Assembly: GCA_005879795.1 (NCBI GenBank)
Contig: VBKJ01000136.1
Span: forward strand, 1 to 61,072
DNA: 61,072 bases
From: Deltaproteobacteria bacterium
GTDB taxonomy: Bacteria; Desulfobacterota; Binatia; DP-6
Reading direction: 5' to 3'
Part shown: positions 16,164 to 27,280 of the stretch, in pieces
Numbering within the stretch: position 1 is the first letter of the stretch
Layout: each line of letters begins with the position of its first letter
Translations under genes and position numbers: made by a program
The notes under the pieces: generated by a model
Seen by the model: only the letters and a program-made list of their open reading frames with translations
Databases searched by the model: none
What the model was told of the DNA's origin: nothing

Positions 16164-17009
16164 GTGCTCGCGTGGTGGCAGGCGATCGTGCTGGGGCTGG
16201 TGGAGGGCATCACGGAATATCTTCCGGTGAGCTCGACGGGGCATCTGATCCTCGCCTCGTCGCTCCTGCACCTGGATCGGCCGGAGACGAAGGAGGCGCT
16301 GGACGCCTACCTCGTCGTCGTACAGGGCGGCGCCATCCTGGCGGTCCTCGCTCTCTATCGGTCGCGCGTCGTGCAGATGGCGCGCGGCCTCGTGGGCCGC
16401 GACGCCGACGGTTTGCGGCTGGCTTGCAGCGTGGCGCTGGCGTTCGTCCCCGCGGCGGCTGCGGGCCTGCTCCTGAGCAAGGCCATCAAGGCGACGCTGT
16501 TCAGCGACTGGCCGGTGCTGGCGGCGCTGGCAGCGGGCGGGCTGTGGATGATCTGGCTCGGCGGATCAGGTGACCGCGGGAGCAGTGACGTGGCGGCCAT
16601 GTCGTGGCGGACGGCGCTCGGCATCGGGCTGTTTCAGACACTCGCCCTCTGGCCCGGCACGTCACGCTCGATGGTGACGATCGGCGGAGGCATGGTGCTC
16701 GGCCTGGGCACCGTGGCAGCGGCCGAGTTCTCGTTCCTGCTCGGTCTGCCCACGCTGGGAGCCGCCTGCGTGCACGACCTGGTCGGCAACCTGCGGCACG
16801 CGGCGGCCGCTGGCGGTCCCTCCATGTTCGAGCAGCTCGGCGCCCAGCCCATGATCCTCGGCTTCGCCGTGGCGACCGTGTCCGCCGCGCTCGCCGTGCG
16901 CTGGCTGGTGTCGTTCCTCACCCGCCACGGCCTTGCGCCCTTCGGCTGGTACCGGCTCGCGCTCTCGGCAATCCTCGCCGTGCTGCTCGTCTCCGGTGCC
17001 GTCGGCTGA
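16164..17009 (+). CDS. uppP: Undecaprenyl-diphosphatase (UppP/BacA)
   Basis: 281 residues, all membrane helices. The enzyme removes a phosphate from undecaprenyl diphosphate so the carrier lipid can be reused for peptidoglycan and other envelope polymers; loss or excess alters bacitracin sensitivity. Signature motifs are present: EGITEYLPVSSTGHL near the N terminus (catalytic Glu, Ser, His) and LWPGTSRSM at about residues 165-175. GTG at 16164 is preferred because GGGAGGAGG lies five bases upstream. An ATG at 16140 in the same frame would add eight residues. Single gene by spacing. Confidence 0.95.
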   Translation: MLAWWQAIVLGLVEGITEYLPVSSTGHLILASSLLHLDRPETKEALDAYLVVVQGGAILAVLALYRSRVVQMARGLVGRDADGLRLACSVALAFVPAAAAGLLLSKAIKATLFSDWPVLAALAAGGLWMIWLGGSGDRGSSDVAAMSWRTALGIGLFQTLALWPGTSRSMVTIGGGMVLGLGTVAAAEFSFLLGLPTLGAACVHDLVGNLRHAAAAGGPSMFEQLGAQPMILGFAVATVSAALAVRWLVSFLTRHGLAPFGWYRLALSAILAVLLVSGAVG

Positions 17010-17074
17010 GCGTCCCCCCTCCTCGACCACTCACGCGCCGTCCGCGTCCACGCGTGGTGGCCAGCAAGAGTAGC

Positions 17075-17269
17075 TCAGTCGGTCGGCGTCACCCGGAAGT
17101 GCTCGAAAACCTCGCCCAGCGCGGCGCCTCGGCTGACGCCAAGCTCGGGATGGTCTTCGCACAGGTGCCTCGCCATCGCCGTCGCCTCCGCGTCGCGGAT
17201 GCGGTCCACCGCGAGCCGCATCGCGCAGCTTTTACAGGCGACCTTGAATCTGGCGCTGCCGTCGAGCAC
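17075..17269 (-). CDS. Small Cys/His protein of unknown function
   Basis: 64 residues from GTG 17269. The pattern VACKSCAMRLAVDR, then MARHLCEDHPELG, gives C-x2-C followed by His, Cys and His, which could hold one zinc ion. The sequence looks compact and folded, like small conserved proteins I associate with deltaproteobacterial genomes. The ribosome site is poor (GAAGG only two bases from the GTG). Convergent with uppP. Confidence 0.6.
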   Translation of the reverse strand: MLDGSARFKVACKSCAMRLAVDRIRDAEATAMARHLCEDHPELGVSRGAALGEVFEHFRVTPTD

Positions 17270-17437
17270 GCCTTCACGGTACGTGCGTCGTGGCCGCGAT
17301 CATAGCCCGCAAGCGGCACGGCGCTCACCGCCGCGTGTCGGTACGACGGTCGGCTTGACCTACCCGGTTGAGTCGCGCACCATGCCCCGGAGCGCTTCCA
17401 TTGGTGATCACCTCAGCGCCCGGGAGGAGATCATCAG

Positions 17438-18634
17438 ATGAAACATCGACACATTGCCCTGCTGGCGGCGCGTGCCGCGGCAGCGCTGGCTGCGGCCAGC
17501 TTCGCCGGCGCCAGCATGCCCTCCAACGCTTCGGGCAGCGCCGGCTACTACGCGATCGTCAACCAGTGGGTCAGCCCGAACCGCGGCGTAAGCCCGAGCG
17601 CGGGCTGTGGCGGTGGTGGCTCCGCGCCGGCGCTGCACGTATCAGGCAACCGGCTGGTCACCTCCAGCGGCGCGACATACCGCCTGCTTGGGGTCAACCG
17701 CTCCGGCGGCGAGTTCGCCTGCATCCAGGGCACTGGCATCTGGGACGGCCCGATGGACCAGGCTTCGGTCACCGCGATCCGCTCGTGGAAGGTACGTGCC
17801 GTCCGCGTCCCGCTGAACGAGGAGTGCTGGCTGGGTACGAGCGACGTGCCGGTGCAGTACGGCGGCGCGACGTACCAGCAGGCTGTCAAGGACTATGTGA
17901 ACCTGCTCGTGTCCAACGGAATCACGCCGATCGTCGAGATGCACTGGAGCTATGGCCAGTACACCGGGCCGTCGGCCGCCTGCTCGGACGTCAAGGCGAC
18001 CTGCCAGAAGCCGATGCCGGACGCACAGTACGCGCCGTCCTTCTGGACCGGCGTGGCCAACGCCTTCAAGGGCAACAACGCGGTCGTCTTCGACCTGTTC
18101 AACGAGCCCTACCCGGAGCGGGCCAGCGGCAACGAGACCGCGGGCTGGGTGTGCTGGCGTGACGGTGGCACCTGTCCGGCCATCGCGTACCAGGTGGCCG
18201 GCTTCCAGAGCCTGGTCAACGCGGTCCGGGTCACCGGCGCGACGAACGTCATCCTGCTCGGCGGCCTGGCCTACTCCAACGACCTGACCCAGTGGCTGCA
18301 GTACAAGCCGACCGACTCGACCGGCAACCTCGCCGCGTCCGCGCACATCTACAACTTCAACTCGTGCTCGAACACCTCCTGCTACGACAGCCAGCTGGCG
18401 CCGGTTGCCGCGCAGGTGCCGCTGACGCTCGGCGAGATCGGTGAGAACGACTGTGCCCACGTCTTCGTCGACACCCTGATGAACTGGGCCGACTCGCACA
18501 CAGTCGGATACCTCGGCTGGACGTGGAACACCTGGGACTGCTCTTCCGGGCCGTCCCTGATCACGGACTACAGCGGCACGCCCACCGCTTACGGCCAGGG
18601 CCTGCACGACCACCTGGCCTCGGTCAGCAACTAG
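17438..18634 (+). CDS. Secreted glycoside hydrolase family 5 endoglucanase
   Basis: 398 residues. GGGAGGAG precedes the ATG, and MKHRHIALLAARAAAALAAA begins a signal peptide. From about residue 75 it is a GH5 barrel: YRLLGVNRSGGEFACIQG, then VRVPLNEECWLG, acid/base Glu223 in FDLFNEPYP and nucleophile Glu333 in LTLGEIGEND. These are the two essential glutamates for cleaving beta-1,4-glucans such as cellulose. Wording around RLLGVNRSGGE and the Cys pairs (CSDVKATC, CSNTSC) is most like actinobacterial cellulases. Neighbours are unrelated, so acquisition by transfer is plausible. No carbohydrate-binding module is attached. Confidence 0.9.
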   Translation: MKHRHIALLAARAAAALAAASFAGASMPSNASGSAGYYAIVNQWVSPNRGVSPSAGCGGGGSAPALHVSGNRLVTSSGATYRLLGVNRSGGEFACIQGTGIWDGPMDQASVTAIRSWKVRAVRVPLNEECWLGTSDVPVQYGGATYQQAVKDYVNLLVSNGITPIVEMHWSYGQYTGPSAACSDVKATCQKPMPDAQYAPSFWTGVANAFKGNNAVVFDLFNEPYPERASGNETAGWVCWRDGGTCPAIAYQVAGFQSLVNAVRVTGATNVILLGGLAYSNDLTQWLQYKPTDSTGNLAASAHIYNFNSCSNTSCYDSQLAPVAAQVPLTLGEIGENDCAHVFVDTLMNWADSHTVGYLGWTWNTWDCSSGPSLITDYSGTPTAYGQGLHDHLASVSN

Positions 18635-18781
18635 CGACAGTTCCGCCCGGCCGCCCGCGCGCACGCCGTGGACATACCACAGCATCGCGCCGCTGGCGGG
18701 CGACCATCGATGCTCCGGCGCTGTGGTAATGAAGGGTACGGCGACGCCGCCAAGGGGCGTATTCTACCTGGAGGAACGGCC

Positions 18782-21202
18782 ATGAGCCGAATGACTCCCC
18801 TGTTCAGTCTCTCGCTCCGCCTCGGGCTCTTGGCGATGACGGTGGCGGGATGGCCAGCAGCAGCGGAAAGCCCGCTCCTCGTCAAGGACATCAACCCCGG
18901 CAGCGGCAGTTCCGACCCCATCTCGCTGACGAACGTGAACGGGACGCTCTTCTTCGCGGCCGACGACGGTATCGACGGCATCGAGCTCTGGAAGAGCGAC
19001 GGCACCGCCGCCGGCACGGTCCTCGTCAAGGACATTGGCCCCGGTGGCCGCAGTTCATTCCCCGGAAACCTGAGGAGCGTGGACGGGACACTCTTCTTCT
19101 CGGCCGGCGACGGCACCAACGGCTTCGAGCTCTGGAAGAGTGACGGGACGGCCGCCGGCACGGCCCTGGTCAAGGACATCAACCCCGGCGGCAGTTCATT
19201 CCCCGGAGCCCTGACGAACGTGAACGGGACGCTCTTCTTCTCGGCCGGCGACGGCACCAACGGCATCGAGCTCTGGAAGAGCGACGGCACGGCCGCCGGC
19301 ACGGTCCTCGTCAAGGACATCAACCCCGGCGCCGGCAGTTCATTCCCCAGAAACCTGACGAACGTGAACGGGACGCTCTTCTTCTCGGCCGGCGACGGCA
19401 GCAACGGCTTCGAGCTCTGGAAGAGCGACGGCACGGCCGCCGGCACGGTCCTCGTCAAAGACATCAATCCCGGCGCCGCCAGTTCGCTACCCTTCCAAAA
19501 CATGACGAACGTGGCCGGGACGCTCTTCCTCCGGGCCGACGACGGCACCAATGGCATCGAGCTCTGGAAGAGCGACGGGACGGCCGCCGGCACGGTCCTG
19601 GTCAAGGACATCAACCCCGGCGCCGGCAGTTCAGACCCCCGCTTCCTGACGAACGTGAACGGGACGCTCCTCTTCGTGGCCGACGACGGCACCGATGGCA
19701 TCGAGCTCTGGAAGAGCGACGGGACGGCCGCCGGCACGGCCCTGCTCCAGGACATCAACCCCGGCGCCGGCAGTTCAGACCCCATCGCGCTGACGAACGT
19801 GGACGGGATGCTCTTCTTCTCCGCCGACGACGGCACCAACGGCATCGAGCTCTGGAAGAGCGACGGCACGGCCGCCGGCACGGTCCTGGTCAAGGACATC
19901 AACCCCGGCGCCGGCGGTTCACAGCCCCTCGACCTGACGAACGTGGACGGAACGCTCTTCTTCTCGGCCGACGACAGCACCAACGGCATCGAGCTCTGGA
20001 GGAGCGACGGCACGGGCGATGGCACGGTCCTGGTCCAGGACATCAACCCCGGCGCCGGCAGCTCACAGCCCTTCGACCTGAAGAACGTGAACGGGACGCT
20101 CTTCTTCAGCGCCTTCGAACCAACGACCGGCGTCGAACTCTGGGCCGACGTGATCGCGACCTCATCCACGACCACCTCCACGTCTACCACCACGACCACC
20201 TCCTCCACTACCGCGACTCACCCGCCGACGACCACCTCGAGCAGCACGACCACCTCGAGCACCACGACGACCGCGACATCGACGACGAGCACGTCCACGA
20301 CGACAACACGGCCGACGACCACTACCTCATCGACTATCACGACCCAGCCGACGAGCACGACCATCAGTGCGACGTCGAGCAGCAGCACGTCCACGACAAC
20401 GTCGATGTCGACCACGCGCCCCCCGACCACAACGACATCCACCACCTCCGCGACCAGCACGCGGCCGCCCACCACCACCATCCCGGGGAACCTCCCGCCG
20501 GATTGCAGCGCCGCAGCCACCAGCCCCGCCGTACTCTGGCCGCCGAACCACCGGTTCGTGAACGTGTCCGTCGTTGGCGTGACGGACCCGGACGGGGACC
20601 CGGTTGCCGTTACCATCACGGGCATCACGCAGGATGAACCATTCAATGGTCGCGGCGAGGGGAACACCTGTCCTGATGCGAGCGGTGTCGGGAGCCCGAC
20701 CGCCAGCTTGCGCGCTGAGCGCCAAGGAGGCGGCGACGGCCGCGTCTACCACATCGGCTTCACAGCCGGCGATGGTCGGGGCGGGCGCTGTACGGGGACC
20801 GTCACGGTGTGTGTGCCGCACGACCAGGGGAGGGGCCGAGCATGTGCGGATCAGGGATCACTGGTGGATTCGACGGGACCGAAGTGTGTGGGGGCGTGTA
20901 CGGGCGGGTGCGCCATCGAGATGGCCGTTACGCGGCCTCTCTGCACCGGCGAGAGCCTGCCGGCGGCGCTGGTCCAGCGACTCGATACAGCGCAGCAGTT
21001 GCTCTCTCGGGCGGCGCGCACGAGCGGCAAGAAGAAGGCCAAGCGACTGATGCGGAGAGGCATCAGGGCGCTGAAGCAGGCGGCCGGGCTCGCCGCCACG
21101 GCTGCGAAGAAGGGGACGATATCACCGGGCTGCGCCGCATCCATCGCGACGGAGTTCCGTAACGCCAAGATGGCCGCCGACCGTTGGCTCGGCAGCCGGT
21201 AA
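18782..21202 (+). CDS. Secreted ELWxxDGT-repeat protein with Thr/Ser linker
   Basis: 806 residues from ATG 18782 after TGGAGGAACGGCC. Signal peptide about 1-29. Residues 30-460 are nine tandem units of about 48 residues, each built around INPGAGSS, LTNVNGTLFFSADDG and GIELWKSDGTAAGTVLVKD (the ELWxxDGT repeat; probably beta-propeller or solenoid). Then come a linker of about 115 Thr/Ser residues, a domain starting PPDCSAAATSPAVLWPPNHR with a DPDGDPV turn (about 575-680, Ig/cadherin-like), and a Cys-containing helical tail. Expected to be extracellular or surface-bound, possibly adhesive. It shares the signal peptide/beta domain/Thr linker/helical tail plan with the cohesin-like protein at 1462-3057. 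Confidence 0.88.
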   Translation: MSRMTPLFSLSLRLGLLAMTVAGWPAAAESPLLVKDINPGSGSSDPISLTNVNGTLFFAADDGIDGIELWKSDGTAAGTVLVKDIGPGGRSSFPGNLRSVDGTLFFSAGDGTNGFELWKSDGTAAGTALVKDINPGGSSFPGALTNVNGTLFFSAGDGTNGIELWKSDGTAAGTVLVKDINPGAGSSFPRNLTNVNGTLFFSAGDGSNGFELWKSDGTAAGTVLVKDINPGAASSLPFQNMTNVAGTLFLRADDGTNGIELWKSDGTAAGTVLVKDINPGAGSSDPRFLTNVNGTLLFVADDGTDGIELWKSDGTAAGTALLQDINPGAGSSDPIALTNVDGMLFFSADDGTNGIELWKSDGTAAGTVLVKDINPGAGGSQPLDLTNVDGTLFFSADDSTNGIELWRSDGTGDGTVLVQDINPGAGSSQPFDLKNVNGTLFFSAFEPTTGVELWADVIATSSTTTSTSTTTTTSSTTATHPPTTTSSSTTTSSTTTTATSTTSTSTTTTRPTTTTSSTITTQPTSTTISATSSSSTSTTTSMSTTRPPTTTTSTTSATSTRPPTTTIPGNLPPDCSAAATSPAVLWPPNHRFVNVSVVGVTDPDGDPVAVTITGITQDEPFNGRGEGNTCPDASGVGSPTASLRAERQGGGDGRVYHIGFTAGDGRGGRCTGTVTVCVPHDQGRGRACADQGSLVDSTGPKCVGACTGGCAIEMAVTRPLCTGESLPAALVQRLDTAQQLLSRAARTSGKKKAKRLMRRGIRALKQAAGLAATAAKKGTISPGCAASIATEFRNAKMAADRWLGSR
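18883..20150 (+). repeat. Nine tandem repeats of about 144 bp encoding ELWxxDGT units
   Basis: Units of about 144 bases share blocks such as gagctctggaagagcgacgg and gacatcaaccccggcg. Units 3-7 are nearly identical in long stretches, which implies recent duplication or gene conversion. Unit 9 is diverged at its end (ELWADV). Confidence 0.9.
20160..20490 (+). repeat. Low-complexity Thr/Ser codon tract
   Basis: Dense runs of acg/acc/tcg triplets encoding TTTSSTTT-type linker with RPPTTT blocks. Same kind of linker as in the cohesin-like gene but with different DNA units. Confidence 0.75.
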
Positions 21203-21209
21203 ACGTGAG

Positions 21210-21299
21210 CGGAGAGGGAGGGATTCGAACCCTCGGTAGGGGTACTACCCCTACACACGCTTAGCAGGCGTGCACCTTCGACCACTCGGTCACCTCTCC
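21210..21299 (-). tRNA. tRNA-Ser(GCU)
   Basis: On the minus strand the acceptor stem GGAGAGG pairs with CCTCTCC, followed by discriminator G (typical of Ser). The anticodon arm is CACGC-CTGCTAA-GCGTG with anticodon GCT and canonical U33. It has a long variable arm (GTAGGGGT pairing with ACCCCTAC) and T arm GAGGG-TTCGAAT-CCCTC. CCA is not encoded. It decodes AGC/AGU. It lies tail-to-tail with the ELWxxDGT gene. Confidence 0.97.
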
Positions 21300-21395
21300 A
21301 AGCGCGGCGGACTCGGATACCACGTCGCCGGGCACGTCGCCACCGCGCGCGGTGCGCCCGGTTGAGCGGCGCGGCCGCGGGGGTATCCTCGTCGC

Positions 21396-21848
21396 ATGTC
21401 GCGTCTCGCGATCGTCGCGCTCGCGCTCCTCGCGACGGCGGCCGGCGCGGCCGCCCAGCGCGCGCCGGGCGTCCCCGGTCCCGTTCCCGGCGGGCCGCCG
21501 CTTCTCCTGAAGCTCGAGGGCGTGATCCAGCCGACCGAGGTGGCAGCCAAGCGGACCGGCTTCACGGTCACCTCCCTCGCCTTCCTCGGTGCGAAGACGG
21601 AGGCGCAGCGCTGGCTCGGCGTCACCAAGGCGCGCACCGTGGGCGGCGACCAGCCGCTCGACGGGAAGGACGTGCTCGCCGTGGTCGCACCCTTCACGCC
21701 GAACTTCCTCGTCGTGGGACCGGAAGCTCTGGTCGCCCAGCTGCGCGACGCCCCTCCCGGGACCGCGGTCCGGATCGAGGGCCTCGTCAACGGCGGCTCC
21801 CGTACCTACTTCCTCCGCCGCGTCGAGCGCGACGCCGGCGCCGGCTGA
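21396..21848 (+). CDS. Small exported protein of unknown function
   Basis: 150 residues. MSRLAIVALALLATAAGAAAQ is a clear signal peptide. The mature part reads LLLKLEGVIQPTEVAAKR, then FTVTSLAFLG, KDVLAVVAPFTPNFLVVGP and PGTAVRIEGLVNGGSRTYFL. It is a beta-rich sequence of OB-fold character. No Cys or catalytic motif. Ribosome site weak. Likely periplasmic; no family recognised. A similar short OB-like pattern occurs in the lipoprotein at 44555-44917. Confidence 0.7.
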   Translation: MSRLAIVALALLATAAGAAAQRAPGVPGPVPGGPPLLLKLEGVIQPTEVAAKRTGFTVTSLAFLGAKTEAQRWLGVTKARTVGGDQPLDGKDVLAVVAPFTPNFLVVGPEALVAQLRDAPPGTAVRIEGLVNGGSRTYFLRRVERDAGAG

Positions 21849-21977
21849 TTCCCGGGATCTTCACCGCGCAGACCGCACAGCAGACGCCCTTGACGGCGCG
21901 CACGGGTCCGCGCGAGAGTCCGCCCACGGCTCGGCCACCCCCGTGCAGGGCGGTCCGGGTCGAAAGGAGGGGCTCCG

Positions 21978-22313
21978 ATGCGACCGCAGACCGAGCGCGG
22001 GATCCTCGCGCTCGTGAGCGTGAACCTGGCGCTGCAGGTGTTCGACGGAATCGCGAGCTACGTCGGCATCCACGCCGGCGTGCCGGAAGGGAACCCGCTG
22101 CTCGTGTGGGCGCTTGCCCACGTCGGGCCCGGCTTCGCACTCCTCCTCTTCAAGCTGCAAGCATGCGCGTGCCTGCTGCTCCTCTGGCACGTGCGTCGGA
22201 GCCGGCTGGCGGCACCGGCCCTCGTCTTCAGCGCCGCGGTCTACGCGGCGTGCTCGCTCGCGCCGTGGGCCGCGGCGCTCGTGACGCTTCACTTCGAGTA
22301 CTGCATCTCATAG
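21978..22313 (+). CDS. Small membrane protein, DUF5658-like
   Basis: 111 residues with AAAGGAGG upstream of ATG. Three hydrophobic helices: about 8-30, 45-72 and 82-105. The first helix contains NLALQVFDGIASYVGIHAG, and a GNPLL follows before the second. A polar DG..Y segment in helix 1 followed by EGNP is the pattern of DUF5658-type membrane proteins of unknown function. Its end overlaps the convergent gene by 25 bases. Confidence 0.75.
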   Translation: MRPQTERGILALVSVNLALQVFDGIASYVGIHAGVPEGNPLLVWALAHVGPGFALLLFKLQACACLLLLWHVRRSRLAAPALVFSAAVYAACSLAPWAAALVTLHFEYCIS

Positions 22314-22672
22314 ATGCCCGCGGCCTCGACTGCAGCCGTCGTCGTGGACGGCCGATCGACGTAGTCGGAGCCGAAGAACTCGATCGGCTCCGTGCCCTCG
22401 AGCTCGGCGGGCGTGAGTAAGTAGGTCCCGCTCGCCGCCGGCACCCAGACGGCGTAGGCGGCGCGCAGGTCGCCGCCGGTGAGGAGGCCGGTTACGGCGC
22501 CGAGCGCGAGGCCGCCGAGCGCCACGATCCCCTTCACGGGGAGGTAGACGAGGTTGCCCGCCGCGGCGCCGACCGCCAGCCCGAACTCGGCGGCCGCGCC
22601 CTCCGCCCGGGCGGACGCCGGCCGGCCCAGCGCGACGCTCAGGATCACTAGGGCCACGAGGACTCTGCGCAT
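22289..22672 (-). CDS. Exported or membrane-associated small protein
   Basis: 127 residues. GGGAGGAGAG lies before ATG 22672. MRRVLVALVILSVALGRPAS is a signal peptide. A glycine-rich hydrophobic segment follows (VYLPVKGIVALGGLALGAVT), then a charged tail containing LEGTEPIEFFGSDYVD. The combination suggests an envelope protein with a short membrane hairpin; no family is recognised. Convergent overlap with the DUF5658-like gene. Confidence 0.7.
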   Translation of the reverse strand: MRRVLVALVILSVALGRPASARAEGAAAEFGLAVGAAAGNLVYLPVKGIVALGGLALGAVTGLLTGGDLRAAYAVWVPAASGTYLLTPAELEGTEPIEFFGSDYVDRPSTTTAAVEAAGIYEMQYSK

Positions 22673-22757
22673 CGCCGTTCTCTCCTCCCCGCCGCGTCGG
22701 CGCGGCGGCCTAGAATCCCTGTGCCACGCCGCGACCGGGGTCGCAAGCCGGCGCGGC

Positions 22758-23306
22758 TCAGGCCGGCGGGCCGGGCAACGCCGCGAGCGCCCTCTCGTAC
22801 GCGGCCAGGTCCGCCTCGCTGAAGAGGACGAAGCGAACCAGGGTGAGCGTGCCTGGCCGTGCCGCGAAGAAGCGGGCCACGGTGCCGAGGGCGACGGGCG
22901 CGGCCTCTGCGATGGGGAAGCGATAGGCGCCGGTCGAGATGGAGGGAAACGCGACCGACTCGAGACCGTGATCCACCGCGACCTCGAGGCTCCGGCGGTA
23001 GGTGCTCGCGAGCAGCTCGGGCTCCCCGTGCCGGCCGTCTCGGTAGACCGGGCCGACGGCGTGGATGACGAAGCGGGCCGGCAGCCGCCCCCCGCGCGTG
23101 AGCTTCGCGTCGCCGGTGGCGCAGCCGCCGAGCGTTCGGCACTCGGCCAGGATCCCTGGCCCGCCGGCGCGGTGGATCGCGCCGTCGACCCCGCCGCCGC
23201 CGAGCAACGTCGTGTTGGCCGCATTCACGATCGCGTCGGTCGCCTGCGCGGTGATGTCTCCGCGCACGAGCTCGACGGTCGCCCCGGCGAAGTCCCGGCG
23301 CCGCAC
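22758..23306 (-). CDS. Macrodomain protein (ADP-ribose hydrolase family)
   Basis: 182 residues, a single macrodomain. Hallmarks are VRGDITAQATDAIVNAANTT (ligand loop 1 with the conserved NAAN), LLGGGGVDGAIHRAGG, and the second ligand loop AFPSISTGAYRFPIAEAA. This is the MacroD/YmdB type that removes ADP-ribose from proteins or hydrolyses O-acetyl-ADP-ribose. It starts at GTG 23306 with no strong ribosome site. Stand-alone gene; no ADP-ribosyltransferase or sirtuin is in the window. Confidence 0.93.
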   Translation of the reverse strand: MRRRDFAGATVELVRGDITAQATDAIVNAANTTLLGGGGVDGAIHRAGGPGILAECRTLGGCATGDAKLTRGGRLPARFVIHAVGPVYRDGRHGEPELLASTYRRSLEVAVDHGLESVAFPSISTGAYRFPIAEAAPVALGTVARFFAARPGTLTLVRFVLFSEADLAAYERALAALPGPPA

Positions 23307-23410
23307 GTTCGCGGGTTACCACCCGCGCCCGCGCGAGGCAATCGTCGAGTTGCGCCCCCGCCCGGCGCGCGCTACAAGCGGCCGGCACATCGAGCCGCGG
23401 AGGTGACGGG

Positions 23411-23803
23411 ATGGAGAAGGCGGTGGAAGCGGAGCCCCGGGCCGTCGTCTTCGTGTGCGACCGCGAGGGCGCCGCGCTCGGACGGCGCGAGCGCTGCCTC
23501 AAGCTGGCCGGCATCGCGTTCGATATCGCGGCCGAGCGCCGCCCGTCGGGCACTTACTACAAGCTGTGCGTACGCGAGCGTGACGCCGTGGCGGCCCATC
23601 TCGCGCTCCAGATGGGCGGCTGCGGTCGCTCCTCGCGCCTGAAGCGGAGCCAGTCGGGCGTGGCGGCGAGCCTGCGCGAGATCACGCGTACCGTGTGGGA
23701 CGAGGCGGTGCTCCTCCTGGCGCGCCTGATCGATCTGCTGTGGACGCGCGCCCCGCGGCTCGTCTCCGGGCCCGCCGGCGAGGCGTCGCGCGCCGCCCGC
23801 TGA
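23411..23803 (+). CDS. Hypothetical protein
   Basis: 130 residues with GGAGGTGACGGG directly upstream of ATG. The first 75 residues look like a small alpha/beta fold (AVVFVCDREGAALGRRERCL, then TYYKLCVRERDAVAAHLAL). The C-terminal part contains a hydrophobic helix (DEAVLLLARLIDLLWTRAPR) that may be amphipathic or membrane-associated. No known motif. Divergent from the macrodomain gene and 60 bases before clpB. Confidence 0.6.
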   Translation: MEKAVEAEPRAVVFVCDREGAALGRRERCLKLAGIAFDIAAERRPSGTYYKLCVRERDAVAAHLALQMGGCGRSSRLKRSQSGVAASLREITRTVWDEAVLLLARLIDLLWTRAPRLVSGPAGEASRAAR

Positions 23804-23862
23804 CCGGTCTCGGCCGCGTCCTGCCTTGACGGGGCAGGCGCGCGTGCGCAGCTTGGGCCTCG

Positions 23863-26499
<2,637 letters not shown>

Positions 26500-26503
26500 G
26501 ATA

Positions 26504-27280
26504 TTACTCGCCCCCGAGCTGGCGGAGCGCCCCCTCCGCCGCGCGCCGGAGCGAGCGGTCGGCGCTGGCGCTCGCCGCGTGCAGCGCCGCCAGCACCGGC
26601 GCGCTCCGCTCGCCGAGGGCGCCCAGCCCCGCCGCAGCCGCGCGGCGCACGCGCTCGTCGCCGGTCTCGAGCGCACGGACGAGCTGCGCCGCCGCCCCAC
26701 CGCGATCGAGCGCGAGGCGCGCGAGCGCGGCGACGGCAGCGAGCCGCACGTCGCGCTCCTGGTCGCCGAGCGCGTGCAGCACCGCCTGCTCGACTTCAGG
26801 CGTCCGGGCCCCCAGGTCGCGCAGACAGTAGAGCACCATCTTGCGCTGTACGGCGTTGCCGGTGGTGAGCAGCGCGCGCAGGCTCTCGTCCACCGCGGCC
26901 CGGTCGCCCAGACGCACGACGATCGCCGCCGCCGCCCAGCGCAGGTCGCCGTCGTCGTCGCCGAGCGTCTCGAGCAGGACGGGGAGCGTCGCCGCGGGCG
27001 GGTTGCCCACGAGCGAGAGCGCGAAGGCCGCGCCCCAGCGCCGGCGCGGGAGCGGCGACGCGAGAGCGGCAAGGAGCACGTCCTCGACCGGGGCGCCGCG
27101 CGCCGCGAGCGCAGCGAACGCCTCGGCCGCCGGGCGCTCCACCACTTTGCGGCCGGCGCCCAGGCAGTCGGCGAGGGCGGCGAGTTCCTCGGGGGTCGCC
27201 CTGCCCCGCTCGGCCAGCTCGGCGATGGCCGCGCGGCAGATTTCGGGATCCGGCGCACGGAGGCGCTCGGCCCGGGTCAT
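26504..27280 (-). CDS. HEAT-repeat protein
   Basis: 258 residues of tandem helical HEAT-like repeats, e.g. LRWAAAAIVVRLGDRAAVDE, VRLAAVAALARLALDRGG and VRRAAAAGLGALGERSAP. Such solenoids are scaffolds or lyase-like bilin/PBS-type proteins; nothing catalytic is visible. Its ATG overlaps the stop of the lipoate-ligase-like gene (ATGA 27277-27280), so the two are co-translated. It is convergent with clpB, four bases apart. Confidence 0.85.
   Translation of the reverse strand: MTRAERLRAPDPEICRAAIAELAERGRATPEELAALADCLGAGRKVVERPAAEAFAALAARGAPVEDVLLAALASPLPRRRWGAAFALSLVGNPPAATLPVLLETLGDDDGDLRWAAAAIVVRLGDRAAVDESLRALLTTGNAVQRKMVLYCLRDLGARTPEVEQAVLHALGDQERDVRLAAVAALARLALDRGGAAAQLVRALETGDERVRRAAAAGLGALGERSAPVLAALHAASASADRSLRRAAEGALRQLGGE

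Noticed and set aside
18883-20150. CRISPR array or transposon repeats
   Set aside because: The 144-bp periodicity is an in-frame protein repeat.
18631-20208. Minus-strand frame with regular VPSLFQSSMP repeats
   Set aside because: It repeats because the ELWxxDGT gene on the other strand repeats; the plus frame has signal peptide, ribosome site and known motif.
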